Below are positions 7,069-16,820 of a stretch of DNA of 64,000 nucleotides, one piece after another. Source of the stretch: Algoriphagus ornithinivorans (GTDB lineage Bacteria > Bacteroidota > Bacteroidia > Cytophagales > Cyclobacteriaceae). The notes beneath the pieces were generated by a model that worked only from the letters and a program-made list of their open reading frames with translations, made no database searches and was not told the origin of the DNA. How positions within the stretch are numbered: the first letter of the stretch is position 1; each line of letters opens with the position of its first letter. The position numbers and the translations under genes are program-made. Where the stretch lies: NCBI RefSeq assembly GCF_900115305.1, contig NZ_FOVW01000005.1, forward strand, positions 186,001 through 250,000, given 5' to 3'.

Positions 7069-9273
7069 ATGAGAATAAGCCAAACTATCATTTTGTTTGG
7101 GTCCTTGCTGCTATGCTCTGCTGCATATTCTCAGCAAGCTCCCAATGCCTTCGCCTTCAAAACCAGTGAACCCATTGTCTTGGATGGAATCCTAGATGAA
7201 GAAATCTGGGGTCCTGAGGGTTGGAACTCTAATTTTACCCAATATTTTCCTTCTGATACCAGTCAAGCTCAAGCGCAAAGCAGAGTGAAGATCGCATTTG
7301 ATGATCAAAATATATACATAGCCGCGGTCATGGAAAATACAGGACCTCGCAAATATGTTTCTACCTCTTTGAGGAGGGACTATAGAGGAGAGCAAAATGA
7401 TGGGATCAGCTTTGTATTTGATACGTTCAATGATAAAACCAATGCCTTCCAATTTGGCGTCAATCCTTACGGGGTTCAAAGAGAAGCTCTTTTGGCAAAT
7501 GGTGGAGCTAGAGGTGATGATTTAAATTTGGCTTGGGATAACAAATGGTATGCGAAGGCAACAATTTTTGAGAATCATTGGCAAGTGGAGGCAATCATTC
7601 CTCTCTCCACGTTAAGATTTCAGGATGGTGCCCAAAATTGGAATGTCAACTTTTACCGAATTGACAGTCACTTGGGAGAAAGAAGTACTTGGGCGCCTAT
7701 TCCGAGAAACTTCTCTATTATATCCACAGCTTTTAGTAGAAAGCTAATTTTTGAAGAACCACTTCGCAAGAAATCTGCGAATGTTTCTATTATACCTTAT
7801 GTAGCTGGAAGAACTTCCAAAAATTATCTGGAAGGCACCTCTGAAAAAATGACTCCAGCGGTGGGCGGTGATGCGAAAATTGGGATCGGTCCTGCGTTGA
7901 ATTTAGACCTTACTTTTAATCCGGATTTCTCTCAAGTGGAAGTGGACCAGCAGGTTACCAACTTAGATAGATTTGAAATATTTTTCCCGGAAAGAAGGCA
8001 ATTTTTCCTCGAAAATGGTGACTTGTTTGCCAGCTTTGGGCATCCATTGGCAAGGCCTTTCTTTTCCAGAAGAATTGGGGTGGATAGAGACGAGAATACA
8101 GGACAAAATGTCCAGAATAAAATTATTTATGGAGCCAGATTGAGTGGTAAAATCACAGATGATTGGCGGGTAGGTTTGATGAATATGCAAACCGCCAATG
8201 ATGAGCAGGCAGGAATTAATGGTAAAAATTTCAGCGTACTTGCATTGCAAAAAAAGGTGTTCAATCGCTCAAACATAGGCTTAATCGTAGTTGATCGAGA
8301 GTCTTTGGCTGCAGAAAATGAACAAGGTCTTTTTAATCCCAATGATTATAATCGTCTAGTGGGCTTGGAATACAATTTGGCATCAGCCGATAACAGATGG
8401 ACTGGAAAGGCCTTTTATCATAGGACATTTGAAAAGGGAGTAAGTGATGAAACCGGAACTTTCAATGCCTACATCTTATATAATGACTTACACTGGAACT
8501 GGAGCTTTAGCTATTTGGATATAGGAGAAAACTACAATCCAGAAGTGGGATTTACTCCGAGAACAGATTATAAGCGACTGAACCCAGATCTTTCTTACAG
8601 CTTCTTTCCCAAGAGTAAATATATCAATCGTCATGGACCTAAAATTGATTTTGAATATCTGTGGAATGATGGATTGGGGATGACTGATAGAGATATTGAA
8701 CTGAGTTATGAAATTAGATTTCAGTCCCTTGCGCAGCTGACTTTTTCCAACACCTATAGCTATGTCTATCTTTTCAGTCCATTTGATCCTACTCGAACAG
8801 GTGGAGAAAGACTTGCTGCAGGTACTGATTACAGTACCCAGAGATTTGGGATTGATTTTAGAAGTAACCCGAGATTGCCTTTTAATTTCTCTCTTCGAAG
8901 TGAGTTTGGAGAATATTTTACAGGAAATATTGCTTCCATTCGAAGTGAGATGGCCATCAGAATGGGCTATACAGCAAATATCTCCATGAATTTCTCCTAC
9001 AATCAGATCCGACTGCCAGAACCTCAAAACGATGCGAATTTGCTTCTAGTGGGTCCAAGAATCGATCTGACATTTAGCAAAAACCTATTCTGGACAACCT
9101 TCATCCAATACAACAACCAGATAGACAACCTGAATATCAATACCAGGTTGCAGTGGAGATATGCACCTGTTTCCGATTTCTTTGTGGTGTACACCGACAA
9201 TTATTTTCCGGGTGATTTCATCCCTAAGCAAAGAAGTTTGGTGCTGAAGCTGAATTATTGGTTGAATATGTAA
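7069..9273 (+). CDS. DUF5916 protein with N-terminal CBM9-like domain, outer-membrane barrel
   Basis: A 734-residue exported protein with a signal peptide ending near AAYSQ. The N-terminal part (about residues 25-210) is a carbohydrate-binding family 9-like domain with the opening motif VLDGILDEEIW. The remainder matches DUF5916: FNPDFSQVEVDQQVTNLDRFEIFFPERR is cut here into DFSQVEVDQQVTNLDRFE and IFFPERRQFFLENGDLF, followed by many aromatic beta-strands ending in KLNYWLNM, which fits an outer-membrane barrel. Such proteins are common in Bacteroidota and may bind or admit glycans or peptides, but no member is well characterised as far as I know. It converges on the glycosidase gene, 20 bp apart. 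Confidence 0.88.
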   Translation: MRISQTIILFGSLLLCSAAYSQQAPNAFAFKTSEPIVLDGILDEEIWGPEGWNSNFTQYFPSDTSQAQAQSRVKIAFDDQNIYIAAVMENTGPRKYVSTSLRRDYRGEQNDGISFVFDTFNDKTNAFQFGVNPYGVQREALLANGGARGDDLNLAWDNKWYAKATIFENHWQVEAIIPLSTLRFQDGAQNWNVNFYRIDSHLGERSTWAPIPRNFSIISTAFSRKLIFEEPLRKKSANVSIIPYVAGRTSKNYLEGTSEKMTPAVGGDAKIGIGPALNLDLTFNPDFSQVEVDQQVTNLDRFEIFFPERRQFFLENGDLFASFGHPLARPFFSRRIGVDRDENTGQNVQNKIIYGARLSGKITDDWRVGLMNMQTANDEQAGINGKNFSVLALQKKVFNRSNIGLIVVDRESLAAENEQGLFNPNDYNRLVGLEYNLASADNRWTGKAFYHRTFEKGVSDETGTFNAYILYNDLHWNWSFSYLDIGENYNPEVGFTPRTDYKRLNPDLSYSFFPKSKYINRHGPKIDFEYLWNDGLGMTDRDIELSYEIRFQSLAQLTFSNTYSYVYLFSPFDPTRTGGERLAAGTDYSTQRFGIDFRSNPRLPFNFSLRSEFGEYFTGNIASIRSEMAIRMGYTANISMNFSYNQIRLPEPQNDANLLLVGPRIDLTFSKNLFWTTFIQYNNQIDNLNINTRLQWRYAPVSDFFVVYTDNYFPGDFIPKQRSLVLKLNYWLNM

Positions 9274-9293
9274 AGCATAAGGAAGTTTTTTTT

Positions 9294-11693
9294 CTAGAAA
9301 GCTTCCACCCTCACCTTTTCCCCAGTCATCAAAACTCTACGATATCCATTCTGAGTATCGCTACTGACTTCTTTGCCTAAGACTTTTACTTGTTGATAAC
9401 TCTCAGGAATTTCAATTGAAAGCCCCCACTTTTTCTGGCTTTGATTGACCTCTAGGATCAGATTCTTTCCTTTTTTCTCATAGGTTACAGTGATCTCATT
9501 TTCACCAACCTTTACTCGCTCAATTTTGGCTTCTTCCCAATCACTTGGCATCTGAGGACGGATGTGGATAACTTTATTTCCGGCATCTGGCTTTATCCCA
9601 AAAAACTGGGTGACTATCGGAATCGCATAGCTATACAAGTTCCAAGCTTGGGTAAACATTCCATAGTCGGGTGAAACCTCGTAGATTGATCCGGGTAAGG
9701 CAAATCCAAAACTTCTTGTCATTCTTTTTAGATAATCTAAAGCCTGGTCTGGATTCCCATAATTGTTTTCTCCAATGGCAGACACCCCTGTTGGTAATGT
9801 CATCACAGCACCTGTGTAGGAGAATACTTTGCTCCCGGAAAAAGAACCTTCTTCCAGCTCAGCACTTTCATCTCTATCTATGCCAGTCACAAATACTCCA
9901 AAAGGATTGGTATATTTTCTTCCTGTTTTTAAGGCGATTTGGGCTTTTTCAGGATCGGCCACTCCGACTTCCATAGGAGTATTGACTACCCAATTATGAT
10001 ACAATACAAACCCCTGTTTTTGATCCTTTGTTAATGTGGATAACTTTGATTTGGTAGCTTTCAATTCTTCCACAGCCCAAGGTTTATTCAAAGTATCTGC
10101 CCGAATAATGGCTCCATCAATCAGGTGTATGGCCTCATCTGCAGTTCCTATAAAATCGGCATAGCTTCCAAATTCGGGTACCCAAAATTCGGCGTTGATT
10201 TTTTCAGCCAGCGCATCTGCTGTTTGTTGATAACTTTCAGCCAGGGCTGTTTTCCCTAAAATTTCAGCCATTTGAGCAGCGTCTGCAAAAGCTTTGTAGC
10301 TGTAAGCCGCCACATCGATCATTTCAGATTCCAGCCCGTGGATTTCCATCATGCCATAGCCATCCGCTAGGAGATTTCCATCTGAATCATTTTCCTCCAA
10401 AAGCCATGTAAGCCCCTTTTCAACAGAAGGAAAGTATTTTTCTAAAAACTCCCTATCGCCTGTCCATCGGTAAACCTCCCAAATAGTGGATGCCCACTGA
10501 GGCGTTTCATTAATATTTCCCGGATTGAATACCACTCCATTCGTGGAGGCTTCATGGATAATCCTTCCATTGCCATTGGTTTTTTCAGACAAATTGTGGA
10601 TAAGTTCTATAGTGGAATAAACCAATTCTTTCCTGCCCGTAGCAAGTAACCCTTGTATGGTGTATTCGCTATCTACACCAAAAAACCAAGGATAATCCTG
10701 CAATCCTGCACCAAAACCTCTGCCTATTTCAGGCACGTCACGCACGAGCCAGTCTGTGTTATATTTTACCCACTCGAAAGCTTCTTGTAATTCCTGATCT
10801 GGAACTTGAATCTGTGCTGTTGATTTTATGAGTTCATATCGCTCTTTTTTACTAAACCAATCAGCAGCCAGGTTTTCCTGAATTTCTGCCAAGGTGGAAA
10901 AAGCTTGCAATTGACTATTGGTGGAGCCGGATATGAAAACAGGGAAAACTATAGTGCCATCAGCAGGGATATTCAATTCTGTATTAAATGTGGAGGCCAG
11001 TCCTTTTCCCTTAGATTCAAATTCACAGCTATTGGCAACAGGACTAACTTGGAATTTGGGGTCTGTCTTCCAGGAAACATACCAGTCATTTCCAACGTCT
11101 TTTGCCCAGAGGGTTTGACTCATTTCATCGAAATTGACCTGATCTTCTTCATCCATCATCTTGCTTCTTTCGCCGAGCCAAACCGGCATCAAATCAACTT
11201 TTGCGCTCCAATTAAAAGAGATGGACTTTTCGGACTTATCCACATTTTTAATTCTATATAAAACTACCATTCCTTCCTTTCCATCAGGCACAAAATGAAG
11301 CCTCTCTACCTTCAGCCCTAATGTGGATAAGTCATATTCTATCAGGTTGGAAAATGGGTAATTCATAAAAGCTTCTGCATTTTCCAAACAGCTTTTTTGA
11401 TCTCCTATTTGTATTTGGGCACTAAAGCCATCCATTAATTTGATTGGATGCATCCAGATTCCTCCCATTTCGCCTTCTACATGCCAGCCCATATCGGGAA
11501 AGCTACCGTCTTGATTTCCGATCAGATATACTCTGTCTCCAGCAGCTGTAAATGGAGATGCTAAATAGGCTTTCTTTCCTGTAAGCCCTTTTTGGGACTT
11601 TAAGTCTTCGAAAATCAGTGAATATGGATCTTGAAGTTCCGAACAGGAGAATAGAAGCAGACAAAAAATGAGATAGGTAAAAGTCTTTTTCAT
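9294..11693 (-). CDS. Lipoprotein glycosidase with (alpha/alpha)6 barrel, amylo-alpha-1,6-glucosidase-like
   Basis: About 799 residues starting at the Met that gives a clean lipoprotein signal (MKKTFTYLIFCLLLFSC); two upstream in-frame ATGs (11723, 11705) would extend into the preceding gene and spoil the signal. The N-terminal 280 residues look like a beta-sandwich. The centre is a helical barrel with repeats such as QWASTIWEVYRWTGDREFLEKY and DSDGNLLADGYGMMEIHG, as in glycogen-debranching and six-hairpin glycosidases. The C-terminus is a small beta domain (IHIRPQMPSDW). Acidic residues in DYPWFFGVDSEY and HGLESEMIDVAAYS are candidate active-site positions. It follows a ChbG-like deacetylase by 13 bp, so both probably act on the same glycan in the periplasm. 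Family number and substrate are not certain. Confidence 0.75.
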   Translation of the reverse strand: MKKTFTYLIFCLLLFSCSELQDPYSLIFEDLKSQKGLTGKKAYLASPFTAAGDRVYLIGNQDGSFPDMGWHVEGEMGGIWMHPIKLMDGFSAQIQIGDQKSCLENAEAFMNYPFSNLIEYDLSTLGLKVERLHFVPDGKEGMVVLYRIKNVDKSEKSISFNWSAKVDLMPVWLGERSKMMDEEDQVNFDEMSQTLWAKDVGNDWYVSWKTDPKFQVSPVANSCEFESKGKGLASTFNTELNIPADGTIVFPVFISGSTNSQLQAFSTLAEIQENLAADWFSKKERYELIKSTAQIQVPDQELQEAFEWVKYNTDWLVRDVPEIGRGFGAGLQDYPWFFGVDSEYTIQGLLATGRKELVYSTIELIHNLSEKTNGNGRIIHEASTNGVVFNPGNINETPQWASTIWEVYRWTGDREFLEKYFPSVEKGLTWLLEENDSDGNLLADGYGMMEIHGLESEMIDVAAYSYKAFADAAQMAEILGKTALAESYQQTADALAEKINAEFWVPEFGSYADFIGTADEAIHLIDGAIIRADTLNKPWAVEELKATKSKLSTLTKDQKQGFVLYHNWVVNTPMEVGVADPEKAQIALKTGRKYTNPFGVFVTGIDRDESAELEEGSFSGSKVFSYTGAVMTLPTGVSAIGENNYGNPDQALDYLKRMTRSFGFALPGSIYEVSPDYGMFTQAWNLYSYAIPIVTQFFGIKPDAGNKVIHIRPQMPSDWEEAKIERVKVGENEITVTYEKKGKNLILEVNQSQKKWGLSIEIPESYQQVKVLGKEVSSDTQNGYRRVLMTGEKVRVEAF

Positions 11694-11706
11694 TATAATT
11701 TTCATT

Positions 11707-12639
11707 TTAAAGAAGCTTTCCAATTTCTTTCCAAGTGATCAATTTAATGTTCTGTTCTTCCAATAATTTTTTAGCCTGCTCACTAGTGAAAAAGTCATAA
11801 TCCTTTTGTCTCCAGGGTGCGTGAAATGAATCATGCCCCGAAGTAACTGCATTCATCTCAGCATCGTCAAAGGCTAAATGTAATAATAGCACATGCACTC
11901 CAGCCGGTAAATTTTTCAATGCATCCGTGTAAAACTCTTCCATACCATTTGCATAAGCTTTTTCATCAGCCATAATAATCTGGTCAATGATGGGAAGCTT
12001 TTGGACCTCCAAACCTTCAAAGAGTGCAGGATTGGGTTCAATCAATCCCTTATAAATTTCCTGATTAATCATCGCCGGGATATTGTATTCCAAAGCCAGC
12101 TTCACATAAATTCTCATATATTCCGGCCGTCCATAAAACATGCAACCCATATGGGAATCGAGATGGGTGACATCTATTCCCATGGATTTTGCACTTTCTA
12201 TTTGAGCTCTGACTTCCTTTTCTACTTGTTCGGGACTGGCGTTTTGGGCAACCTCTGCACAACTTGGAAACATATGCCCGAGTGGATTGACGAGTCCGGG
12301 AACATCTGTCTTCCCGGCTTCCGGTCCCCAATTATAATGAAGCCATTCATTGGTCAGCGTAATGTGAATTCCTATGTCCGGGGTTTTGATGCTTTTGGCT
12401 AATTCAGCTACCTCTTTAGACCATGCTGCCGGAACCATCATGCTGGTGGAGCTCACCAATCCATTTTGAATAGCTTGAAAAGTTGCCAGGTTTTGTGAAT
12501 GGGAAACGCCTACATCATCACCATGAATGATCAATAATTTGTCTTCCGCAGCATAGCCCAGTTTTTCTTGCAGGCTTTGTGCAAAGTTTATTATTGGGAT
12601 GAATAGGAGTAGAAAACAAATGAAGTGGGAGATTTTCAT
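11707..12639 (-). CDS. ChbG/HpnK (YdjC-like) family secreted deacetylase
   Basis: A 310-residue protein with a signal peptide (cleavage near NFAQ) and the YdjC/ChbG fold, metal-dependent enzymes that deacetylate oligosaccharides. Motifs in order: IIHGDDVGVSHSQN with the catalytic Asp pair, GIHITLTNEW, VTHLDSHMGCMF and LLHLAFDDAEM. The family acts on chitooligosaccharides or related N-acetyl sugars in characterised members. It precedes the glycosidase gene in the same direction and likely forms a two-gene operon with it. An exported location sets it apart from the cytoplasmic ChbG of enterobacteria. Confidence 0.85.
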   Translation of the reverse strand: MKISHFICFLLLFIPIINFAQSLQEKLGYAAEDKLLIIHGDDVGVSHSQNLATFQAIQNGLVSSTSMMVPAAWSKEVAELAKSIKTPDIGIHITLTNEWLHYNWGPEAGKTDVPGLVNPLGHMFPSCAEVAQNASPEQVEKEVRAQIESAKSMGIDVTHLDSHMGCMFYGRPEYMRIYVKLALEYNIPAMINQEIYKGLIEPNPALFEGLEVQKLPIIDQIIMADEKAYANGMEEFYTDALKNLPAGVHVLLLHLAFDDAEMNAVTSGHDSFHAPWRQKDYDFFTSEQAKKLLEEQNIKLITWKEIGKLL

Positions 12640-12734
12640 GATGAGTTTAAATTTTCTTGAATTTAAAGAAAATAGGGAGAATTGAATTTTAAAAATATCT
12701 CAAACACTTGCATTAAACAGCCTGTTCAACAATC

Positions 12735-14168
12735 ATGAAGTATCAAAGAGCGATAGTTTGGTTTAGAAATGATCTGCGTCTGACAGACAATGAGACCTTG
12801 CATCAAGCTTTGGCTATGGCCAAAGAAGTGATCCCGGTGTATTGTTTTGACCCAAGACATTTCGAAGCTACTGAACTCGGTTTTTCAAAAACAGGTCCCT
12901 TCAGAGCCAAGTTTTTATTTGAATCTGTATTGGATTTGAGGAAAAATTTAAGAGAAACTGGGGCCGATTTGATTCTTCTAAGAGGGAAACCAGAAGTAGA
13001 GTTGATCACCCTAGCCAGTCGCGTTAAAGCGGACGCTATTTTTTATTCAGAGGAAGTAACTGATGAAGAAAAAAAGGTAGATGAAGCTTTGGATCAGGCT
13101 GCTTGGGGAAAAGGAATTGCTACAGAGTCCTATTGGATCAGCACCCTGTATCATATAGAGGATTTGCCCTTCCCTGTTTACCAAGTGCCAGAAGTATTTA
13201 CAGCATTTAGAAAAGCTGTGGAAAAGATGGCTTCAATCAGGCCTACTTTTCCCAACCCCGATAAAATTAATTTTCCGGCAGAAGATTTATTGCCCATGTC
13301 TGGAGTATTGCCAGACCTGAAAACATATGGACTGGAGGAACCTGAGACCGAGCCCAGAGCGGTGATGGAGTTAAATGGTGGAGAGAGTGCCGGTTTAGGG
13401 CGAATCCAGTCCTATATATGGGAAAAAGATCTTCTGAAAATGTATAAAGAAACCAGAAATGGATTGATTGGAGGAGATTACAGTTCTAAGCTTTCACCTT
13501 GGTTAGCTTTAGGTTGTATTTCTCCAAGAACCATTTTTGAAGAGGTAAAACGCTACGAAAAGGAGCGCAAAAAGAATCAAAGTACTTATTGGCTCATTTT
13601 TGAATTGATCTGGAGAGATTATTTCAGGTTCATCAGCAAAAAACATGGCAATCAAATATTTCAAATTGGAGGTATCAAAAAACAAGAGGACTCCTGGAGA
13701 AGAGATAGTGCTCTATTCGAGCGCTGGTGTGAGGGGTTGACAGGAGTCCCTTTTGTGGATGCCAACATGCGTGAGTTGAAATACTCGGGATTCATGTCCA
13801 ATCGTGGGAGGCAGAATGTCGCCAGTTTTTTGGTCAATGATTTGGGGATAGACTGGACTTGGGGAGCCAGCTATTTTGAAAGTATGTTGATAGATTATGA
13901 CGTTTGCTCCAATTGGGGAAACTGGATGTATGTGGGCGGTGTAGGGAATGATCCCAGAGAAAACCGCTATTTCAATATTCTTCGACAAGGCAAAAATTAT
14001 GATCGAAACGGAGATTATGTTCGGCTGTGGATTCCAGAGCTAAAATCCATTAAAGGTTTTGACATTCACCACCCTTGGGAATTGAAAAACAAGGAATTGA
14101 GAGACTTAGGTATTTCATTGGGAGGGAGTTATCCACATCCTTTGGTAAAAATGCAGAGTTACTCCTAG
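12735..14168 (+). CDS. Cryptochrome DASH / photolyase family flavoprotein
   Basis: A 477-residue member of the photolyase/cryptochrome family. The N-terminal Rossmann-type antenna domain begins AIVWFRNDLRLTDNETL. The FAD-binding domain contains GDYSSKLSPWLALGCISPR, LIFELIWRDYFRFISKKHG, MRELKYSGFMSNRGRQN and IDYDVCSNWGNWMYVGGVGND, the blocks typical of the DASH group. DASH proteins repair cyclobutane pyrimidine dimers with blue light, mainly in single-stranded DNA, and may also signal. The gene stands alone, divergent from the deacetylase operon. A perfect DnaA box lies near its 3' end (14129). Confidence 0.93.
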   Translation: MKYQRAIVWFRNDLRLTDNETLHQALAMAKEVIPVYCFDPRHFEATELGFSKTGPFRAKFLFESVLDLRKNLRETGADLILLRGKPEVELITLASRVKADAIFYSEEVTDEEKKVDEALDQAAWGKGIATESYWISTLYHIEDLPFPVYQVPEVFTAFRKAVEKMASIRPTFPNPDKINFPAEDLLPMSGVLPDLKTYGLEEPETEPRAVMELNGGESAGLGRIQSYIWEKDLLKMYKETRNGLIGGDYSSKLSPWLALGCISPRTIFEEVKRYEKERKKNQSTYWLIFELIWRDYFRFISKKHGNQIFQIGGIKKQEDSWRRDSALFERWCEGLTGVPFVDANMRELKYSGFMSNRGRQNVASFLVNDLGIDWTWGASYFESMLIDYDVCSNWGNWMYVGGVGNDPRENRYFNILRQGKNYDRNGDYVRLWIPELKSIKGFDIHHPWELKNKELRDLGISLGGSYPHPLVKMQSYS

Positions 14169-14186
14169 CTGAAAATTGTGGATAAG

Positions 14187-14453
14187 TCAATCTTTTTTTT
14201 GACGCTTACTCTTTATTTTTTCTCGATAAGCAGGGTTAAGTCTCCAAAAAACCAAATAACAAAAGGCCATCCAACACAACCAATAAAAACAAAGAATCAG
14301 GATTGTCATTGGGTCATGAAGAAAAGCCCAATCAATTCCAAATTTCAGCCTGTAATTTCCTAAGCTCACTATAGTTTGAACGACTGCTGTTATTAGGGCA
14401 TAAATTGCGTAATGCCTGAAAAATAACTTTCCTTTTATCAGTTTAAACTTCAT
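14187..14453 (-). CDS. Small membrane protein, unknown function
   Basis: An 88-residue protein with two predicted membrane helices (about residues 15-32 and 50-70) and a strongly basic C-terminal tail (REKIKSKRQKKD). No family is recognised. It starts 1 bp after the stop of the SxxK hydrolase gene, so it is the last gene of that four-gene operon. A perfect DnaA box (14177) sits in the 18-bp gap between it and the converging photolyase gene. Confidence 0.65.
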   Translation of the reverse strand: MKFKLIKGKLFFRHYAIYALITAVVQTIVSLGNYRLKFGIDWAFLHDPMTILILCFYWLCWMAFCYLVFWRLNPAYREKIKSKRQKKD

Positions 14454-14454
14454 C

Positions 14455-15696
14455 TTACTTATTAAGATAATTCAATTTCAACTCAGACCAATCTGGTTTG
14501 ATTCCTTTTTTTCTTTTCAACTCCTTCTGATAAAGGTATTCCCCCAGTTCTGTAAAAAATGGAAGCCCAATCTCCTCATACTCGTATTGATCATCATTCA
14601 GCGTTTCATCTTTATTGACATAAATAATGGCTGAGACGATGAATTCTACATTGTTTTCAAAATCTGCGAAATAACTTCCATCAATCAGGTGTCCATAAGC
14701 CCATCCAGTTTTATTGAAAATCCTGAATTGTTCGGGAATGGGTTTTTTGTCTGTTCCAAACTTGAAAAACTTGGAATAGCTATCATAATATTCCTCCCCT
14801 TGATAGCTGGGAAAATCCGACTCTCTGGGAAGCATACTCATGTATTTCAGGATGAATTTTCTATGCTCCTCATTGAGTTGAAATCGCTCCTGTTCCAAAA
14901 AGGCCTGTGGAAAAACTATCCGCTGAATGACTCCATGTAGATCGCTGAGCGCAAATTTATTTTTGAACGTAAATTCCATTCCAGTATTGATCAGAGAATC
15001 TCCGGAGTAATAAGCTCTTCCGATTACTGGTTTTTCAGGATTTGAATAGATAGCCTTGCTTTCCCTTTCCGGTAACTCGAGAATGATATTTCCGCTTTTA
15101 TCCACAAATTTGATTGGGTTGAAATAACGGTTTTCAATTTCATTCGCCGGGAAGCTCAATCGATGGTTGATGATTGTATGATTGAGCCCCTTTTCTGCTA
15201 ATTTTTCATTGATGTAATCTTGGCCTAATAGCTCATAAAGTCTATTGTACGCATCATTATCAGAAACCAATAAGATCTTTTTTATGTAATGAGCTATGCT
15301 TGGAAGAGAGTCTTTGGAAGACTTATCCACATAAGCAGGCACTTGGGAAGGTCGCACTGAATCGACTAGCATGATGCTGTTCATATCCAAGTTATCCACA
15401 TTCTGCTCTTCTAGCCACTCCAAAGCCAATATGGCTACCGGCAATTTTACGGTAGAGGCTGGATAGAAGTACCGTTCATTATCCAAATTGAATTCATGCG
15501 TATCAAACATGGGGACTCCATGTTCATTTCTGTCAATTTTGGAATAAAGAATTTGAACTTGGTATTTATCGGCAGAGTCTAATACTCTTTTTAAGATTGG
15601 ATAATCAGAAAGATCTCCCTGAAAAGGTTGATCGTTTTGGTTATCGCAGGAACTTAGAAAAATTGAAAGAATAATTAGATAAAATAGTTTTTTCAT
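14455..15696 (-). CDS. Class A beta-lactamase-like serine hydrolase lipoprotein
   Basis: A 413-residue lipoprotein (lipobox LSSC, Cys17) with all three motifs of the penicilloyl-serine transferase superfamily: SxxK at Ser81-Lys84 (FYPASTVKLP), SDN at 145-147 (LVSDNDAYN) and KTG at 329-331 (FNKTGWAYG). It is longer than class A beta-lactamases (about 290 residues), with an insertion between SDN and KTG. It may be a periplasmic carboxypeptidase- or esterase-like enzyme rather than a resistance enzyme. Its start overlaps the preceding aminotransferase-fold gene by 4 bp. Three perfect DnaA boxes lie within it (15098, 15323, 15392). Confidence 0.8.
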   Translation of the reverse strand: MKKLFYLIILSIFLSSCDNQNDQPFQGDLSDYPILKRVLDSADKYQVQILYSKIDRNEHGVPMFDTHEFNLDNERYFYPASTVKLPVAILALEWLEEQNVDNLDMNSIMLVDSVRPSQVPAYVDKSSKDSLPSIAHYIKKILLVSDNDAYNRLYELLGQDYINEKLAEKGLNHTIINHRLSFPANEIENRYFNPIKFVDKSGNIILELPERESKAIYSNPEKPVIGRAYYSGDSLINTGMEFTFKNKFALSDLHGVIQRIVFPQAFLEQERFQLNEEHRKFILKYMSMLPRESDFPSYQGEEYYDSYSKFFKFGTDKKPIPEQFRIFNKTGWAYGHLIDGSYFADFENNVEFIVSAIIYVNKDETLNDDQYEYEEIGLPFFTELGEYLYQKELKRKKGIKPDWSELKLNYLNK

Positions 15697-16820
15697 TCCT
15701 TTTGAAGTTGATAAAGAGTATTGACAAGATAAAAAAGATCATCGAATTCATGAAAAGCTGAAATGACGATGCGGTTGATATGTGGACTGCTTTGGGTGGG
15801 ATAAGGAAATGAGGATATGATGATTCCTGCATTTTCAAGTTTGGATACCCAATCAACTTTTTCAATGATGAAAGCCGGAAAATTTCTTGAGCCTTTTATG
15901 CCTTTGAATCCTGAAATTTCCTGAGCAAAAATCCCACAGTAATCCTGCAGTTGGCTTTTGGATTTTTCATAAATGGATTGGGTTTCCATGAAGGTATGAA
16001 GATGCGCGGGAGATCCGGGAGATGCTCCCCCATATAAGGGTGTTGACTTGATCGCATCAATGCTCTCTTCACTTCCCAAAATAATTCCAGCGGGTAAAGC
16101 TAAAGCCTTCCCTAAAGAACCAGAGACTACAAGCCTAATGGCCGGGTTTTGCCATTGAGCATAGGTTCCAAAAACTCCCCTGCCCAATACACCAAAAGCA
16201 TGGCTATCATCGATGAGTAGACTGATTGAGTTTTTTTCTGCTAAATCCTTTACCCATGAATAATCGTGGATTTCGCCCAATAAGGGATCCACTGCATTTC
16301 CAATCAATAAAATCTTTTTACCAAATAATTGGCTGGCTTGTTCTTGACAAGCTTTTTTCCATTGATTAAAATTTAATTGGGTGCCGCTAGAATATCCATT
16401 GGGAATTACAGCTGCATGGGTATTGGGGGCAATCCAGATTTCTTCGGTAGATGCTGCCAAATATTGGGTTGCTGCAATTCCTGCCAAATAACCTGAACTG
16501 AGAATGGCTGATTTTGGAGCTTTGGCTTCTTGAGCAAAAAACTCTTCGAATTCATCAAAGATTTTAAGCCGGATATTATTTACTCGGCTTTGCCCATGAT
16601 TGGACCCTAAGTCAAACAGGTTTTTAGCCAAAACTTCCAGAAATTCCACATTCTGCCCAATTCCCAAATAGGAGGTTCCACTGAAATAAAGGAAGGACTT
16701 TCCTTCTATTTCAATGACTCTATCGATTCCCTTTCGGATATATTGAGGCTTCAAATCTCTTATTTTGCAAAAATCTGTGATTCGTCCTGAAAGGATTTGA
16801 ATTCTAGGGCATTGCCGCAA
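15693..16820 (-). CDS. AONS/KBL-like PLP-dependent alpha-oxoamine synthase family protein
   Basis: Up to 375 residues with the fold-type I PLP pattern of 8-amino-7-oxononanoate synthase and 2-amino-3-ketobutyrate ligase. Visible blocks are [34 protein letters not shown] and the PLP-lysine motif [13 protein letters not shown]. The ATG at 16820 overlaps the VOC gene by 61 bp. A TTG at 16754 would start 6 bp after the VOC stop, just before [11 protein letters not shown] where family similarity begins, and may be the true start. No biotin gene is nearby, so the substrate may differ from pimeloyl-CoA plus alanine. It overlaps the downstream hydrolase gene by 4 bp. Confidence 0.8.
   Translation of the reverse strand: MRQCPRIQILSGRITDFCKIRDLKPQYIRKGIDRVIEIEGKSFLYFSGTSYLGIGQNVEFLEVLAKNLFDLGSNHGQSRVNNIRLKIFDEFEEFFAQEAKAPKSAILSSGYLAGIAATQYLAASTEEIWIAPNTHAAVIPNGYSSGTQLNFNQWKKACQEQASQLFGKKILLIGNAVDPLLGEIHDYSWVKDLAEKNSISLLIDDSHAFGVLGRGVFGTYAQWQNPAIRLVVSGSLGKALALPAGIILGSEESIDAIKSTPLYGGASPGSPAHLHTFMETQSIYEKSKSQLQDYCGIFAQEISGFKGIKGSRNFPAFIIEKVDWVSKLENAGIIISSFPYPTQSSPHINRIVISAFHEFDDLFYLVNTLYQLQKE

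Noticed and set aside
8488..9027. A 179-codon open frame antisense to the DUF5916 gene
   Set aside because: It lies wholly inside a well-supported gene on the other strand and shows no domain or start signal.
12001..12402. A 133-codon open frame antisense to the ChbG-like deacetylase gene
   Set aside because: It is a shadow of a gene with intact catalytic motifs; no protein family is visible.
9563..15400. A compact replication origin (oriC) within the DnaA-box region
   Set aside because: The boxes are scattered through coding sequence, without a tight cluster or an AT-rich unwinding element, and dnaA is not in the window.
14455..15696. Calling this gene a beta-lactamase resistance determinant
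   Set aside because: SxxK, SDN and KTG motifs are shared by many serine hydrolases, and the protein is about 120 residues too long for class A beta-lactamases.
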